Shown here in pieces: positions 15,271 to 18,158 of a stretch of 18,158 nt of DNA. A program made the position numbers and the translations under genes. Every line of letters begins with the position of its first letter. Position 1 is the stretch's first letter. Below the pieces are notes generated by a model. The model did not search any database and was not told where the DNA came from. It saw only the letters and a program-made list of their open reading frames with translations. The stretch is from Isohypsibius dastychi (Eukaryota > Tardigrada > Eutardigrada > Parachela > Isohypsibiidae): positions 1-18,158 of the forward strand of contig JAQIWT010000557.1 in assembly GCA_034696485.1 (NCBI GenBank). The letters are read 5' to 3'.

Positions 15271-18158
15271 TTAAACAGGTCTATGTTGACCTGAATTTCC
15301 CGTATCACCGTGAGCAGAGCCGTTTGGGGCGTCGTTTGAGGTTGCGTTTTTCCGCAATTCCTCAGTAAGTTTTTTGCACTCCAACTCGAACTTTCTATCG
15401 AGTTCATCACCGACGTGACTTTTTTCACGAAGCATTCGCTGGACTATCAAATCCAGTTCCTGGAATTAATCAATTCATTACATTTCAACCAGAATAAAAA
15501 ATTGACCAGAAGTGTATACCTCTGCAAGAACTTTCTTCCGATCCTCAAACAGCGTTTCATAGTTTTTCCTAATCGAGACCCCTTGGCGAATATTCTTCTG
15601 CATAACCTCGTCACACATCTGATCCAGCGCCGTTTTATCAATATCTTTTTGAGACTTCAGCTCCCTGAGTTCTTTCGTCGTTTCTTGGCTGATCTTTTTC
15701 GTCACTTCGCTGACAATCGAATCGTAAACGCCTTTTAGCTGATCGTTCAAACTAATCTGCTGATTCCGGATTTCACTGTCCAGCAGATGATAGAATGCGT
15801 CGTGGTAACGTTTGTTCAGATCATGTTCCATTCTGTAATGTTCCTTCCTCAGCGTCGCCAACTGATCAGCATGTTTTCTCCGCAAATCCCAACGCTGAAG
15901 CTCATGTTTCTTGAGCAACTCATCCAAATCTCTCTCCACAATGTCACTCGAATGATTCCCTCTCAAAATCGGAGTCGATATTTTGAACGGTCTTCTTTCT
16001 TTTATTCCTTGTACTTTTTCTTGCTCCAAAATCAACTTCTCTCTTTCCTTCGTATGAACTGCTTCAAGTCTTTTGCTATTTTTCTCGTATTTTTCTTGCA
16101 GTTTTTGCAGCTCCTTATCCTGTTTCCGGCAAAGTTTCTGGATGGATTTGACTTTGTTTTTTAGTTCTTCCACCGCCGGAACATGGACACTCTGGAAACG
16201 CTGATGTGCAGCTGTATCTTCTAAACTTTCCGGTACGAGTGAGCCACGCCGAATGTAAGGACCGGCCTGAATAGACTCGCGGTGACGTTCCGTGGGGAGA
16301 GGTGGTGGTTCGGCTCCTGGGAGCTTCTCGGGTGACTTGCTCCGAGAAGGAAATTCTGATGAGCTCAATGGCGGAGGGTTAGGTTTCAACGGCAGTTTTT
16401 CCAGTTGTTCGGATGAGGGCATCGATGGATTAAGAGGCACTTCGTCTAAAATAGAAAAGGTCACTTTACAAAAACGGAAGCAACATGAAAACTTCTTGAA
16501 TATACTACTTACTGAATATACTGACGGGGCAATTAACACTAACCTCGGCTGTCACCAGTCACCACTTCCGTCGGTAGGGCAAAAACACAGAAAAACACTT
16601 CGCTTCGTTAAATACGTTCAGAATTCATAATAAACATAAACGTCTGAATTCGGATCAAAACATGGAAATGTAAGAGCAACCAAATAGATAACCAAGAAGT
16701 AAAGCTGAAATACGAGACTGGTAATTGAGAAATTAACGGCCAAGTTAGTTTTGCGTTGCTTCAAATAAAATAAATGTATATGAATTAAATAACAATGAAT
16801 TTAAAATATATAAATAACGTGTTGAAAATAAATGTGAAATTGTATGAAATGAATATCGTTGTCCTGACCATTCTGATTTATTAGATAAGCAGCAGAACCG
16901 GTGACAGCCAAGACGATCAGTCTTCTCAAAATGGAGAGTTAACTTACCTTCCGTTCCCACGGCGTCTTCCGGATCTTCCGTCAGAGTCATCAGTTGTTCC
17001 AGTTTTTCTTTCCGGTCATGTTCGCTTTGGTGACGAATCGGATTCTCCAGTGCATTTGCCAGGTCGATTTGGTAAGTCGGGATGTAGTCCTTGGCTTCGA
17101 GAAAAACAAAAATCGTGGCGGATAACGCTTGACCGATTTCATTACGGAGCACAATATGGCGGTATCCTGGCCTAATTTGGTTGACAGGAAGAAGGCAATG
17201 TCCAATCAATTTATTTGTTCGTTCTTCGCGCACGCAAATTCGCAGATAGGCCATTTCCGGCATGGTGACTCGGAATTGGAATGGTTGATGAGTTTGGTCA
17301 TAACGAGGATTCATGCCGTTATTCCCATCTGAACGGGTTCGATGGTTCTTCTTATCAATATCGCCAAATATTCCATACATGTCCACTTCGACGAACGTTG
17401 AAATTCTCTTGAAACTGAGCATGATGCCGCTGATTACGCGTATTGTCAGTGAGGCCGGAACTACGCCATCTAAATGAGATTCCGTAAACGGATCGAGAGA
17501 TCTGTCCTTTCTCCTCATTAATTCCGGCTTCAGCAGATACCCGCATCGCCCGTTGTATTCAAACATGGCTGTGTTCAGCTGCATGCCTACAATAACAACG
17601 ATCGTAATTCGTAGGCAACCCCTCAAAGCAGTCTACACGAATTTGCAAACATCGTATTTAAACTGATCTCTACAATTTATTTTTGGCAAAATCGACGGTC
17701 AGAATAACTCAGTGTTTTCATTATTAATTTTTATGGAACAGTTCATCCGCGAATTTGGATTTAAGTTGAAAGAAAAGCTGAATTCGCCTTGATCAATAGA
17801 AGAATTCGCTTTTAGAAGCACTTTGTTAGTTAGGGTTAAACAGATCCCGTATCGATATTTTTCCAAGTTAGAAATCGATCTGCGAAATCAGTACGAAGTG
17901 AAATCAATATGTGTACCTTCACGGCATCAATTCCATCCAGCTATCATTCCACTCAATTTCAGTTACAAGTATTTACTCAAATAATGTAGACATGAGCCAT
18001 CAAAGGGCAGATTATGCAAACTAGCTTACCTAGATCGGGCGTCTGGAAATTCAGAGCGACCATCTGGCACCCAGCACTCCAGAAGAAAAACGGTAGGAAG
18101 TTTGTGCTCTTGACACGAGTTGGAGCCGGATATATCCTCGACAACTGGCGTTTATTGA
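15271..18158 (-). CDS. Phospholipase C beta, C-terminal part (Y-domain end, C2, C-terminal coiled coil), cut by the window edge
   Basis: PLC beta hydrolyses PIP2 to IP3 and diacylglycerol at the plasma membrane, activated by Gq (family knowledge). Visible exons are 18158-18030 (incomplete at its 5' side), 17586-16948, 16445-15520 and 15459-15271, with stop TAA at 15273; they give about 626 residues in phase. Local residues 1-42 are the end of the catalytic Y domain ([26 protein letters not shown]), continuing into [18 protein letters not shown]. The C2 domain follows, from about SLTIRVISG through FVEVDMYG and [20 protein letters not shown] to [13 protein letters not shown] Pro-rich linker then leads to a long charged coiled-coil region, the PLC beta C-terminal domain that binds Gq and membranes. 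NPIR after the C2 domain and IRPGY are closer to the PLCB1-3/PLC21C type than to PLCB4/norpA. The X domain with its catalytic histidines is outside the window. The Y-domain core differs at several usually fixed positions (see findings). The terminal tail is short, Asn/Gly-rich, and ends RPV. Confidence 0.92.

Noticed and set aside
1-18158. tRNA genes, CRISPR arrays, transposon ends, bacterial operons
   Set aside because: By eye no tRNA B-box in a cloverleaf, no regularly spaced repeats, no long terminal inverted repeats and no transposase or reverse transcriptase motifs were seen. The sequence is intron-rich animal DNA.

Overview
The window is nuclear DNA from an animal, most likely a small-genome invertebrate. 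All genes are split by GT-AG introns, many only 55-65 bases long with T-rich acceptors ending in TTTGCAG or TTTCAG. The proteins are metazoan: an ABCG1/ABCG4-type transporter, selenoprotein S, a USP2/USP21-type deubiquitinase and a beta-type phospholipase C. I cannot fix the phylum from sequence alone; an ecdysozoan such as a tardigrade or a non-insect arthropod would fit, but this is a guess. I joined exons by hand using splice sites, phase and remembered family sequence. All four complete or partial multi-exon models keep an open frame throughout.

Layout. (1) 1-239 (+): last two exons of a secreted Kazal-domain protein. (2) 925-5734 (-): complete ABCG1/ABCG4-like half transporter, 14 coding exons, about 793 residues, tail-to-tail with the Kazal gene; a possible alternative first exon lies at 5920-5972. 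(3) 5735-7894: gene-poor, holding the ABCG 5' side and probable SELENOS 3' tail, with three short tandem duplications. (4) 8009-8865 (-): complete selenoprotein S, four exons, 170 residues, with an in-frame TGA as penultimate codon (Gly-Gly-Sec-Gly-stop) and a SECIS hairpin at 7895-7940 in the 3' UTR. (5) 8866-10400: head-to-head spacer between SELENOS and the USP gene, with two CCAAT boxes and likely 5' UTR introns. (6) 10401-14762 (+): complete USP2/USP21-like deubiquitinase, nine coding exons, about 815 residues, with a serine-rich N-terminal half. (7) 15271-18158 (-): 3' part of a phospholipase C beta gene (end of the Y domain, C2 domain, coiled-coil C-terminal domain), tail-to-tail with the USP gene and cut by the window edge.

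The genes have unrelated jobs: sterol/lipid export, ER quality control, ubiquitin removal and Gq signalling. I see no operon or mobile element linking them. The strongest non-routine content is the selenocysteine codon with its matching SECIS, which a standard gene caller would misread. I did not find a clearly new system. Secondary points are a cysteine cluster inserted in the ABCG linker, two phase-compatible ABCG first exons, a TATA-plus-ORF unit inside an ABCG intron, and substitutions in a well-conserved stretch of the PLC Y domain.
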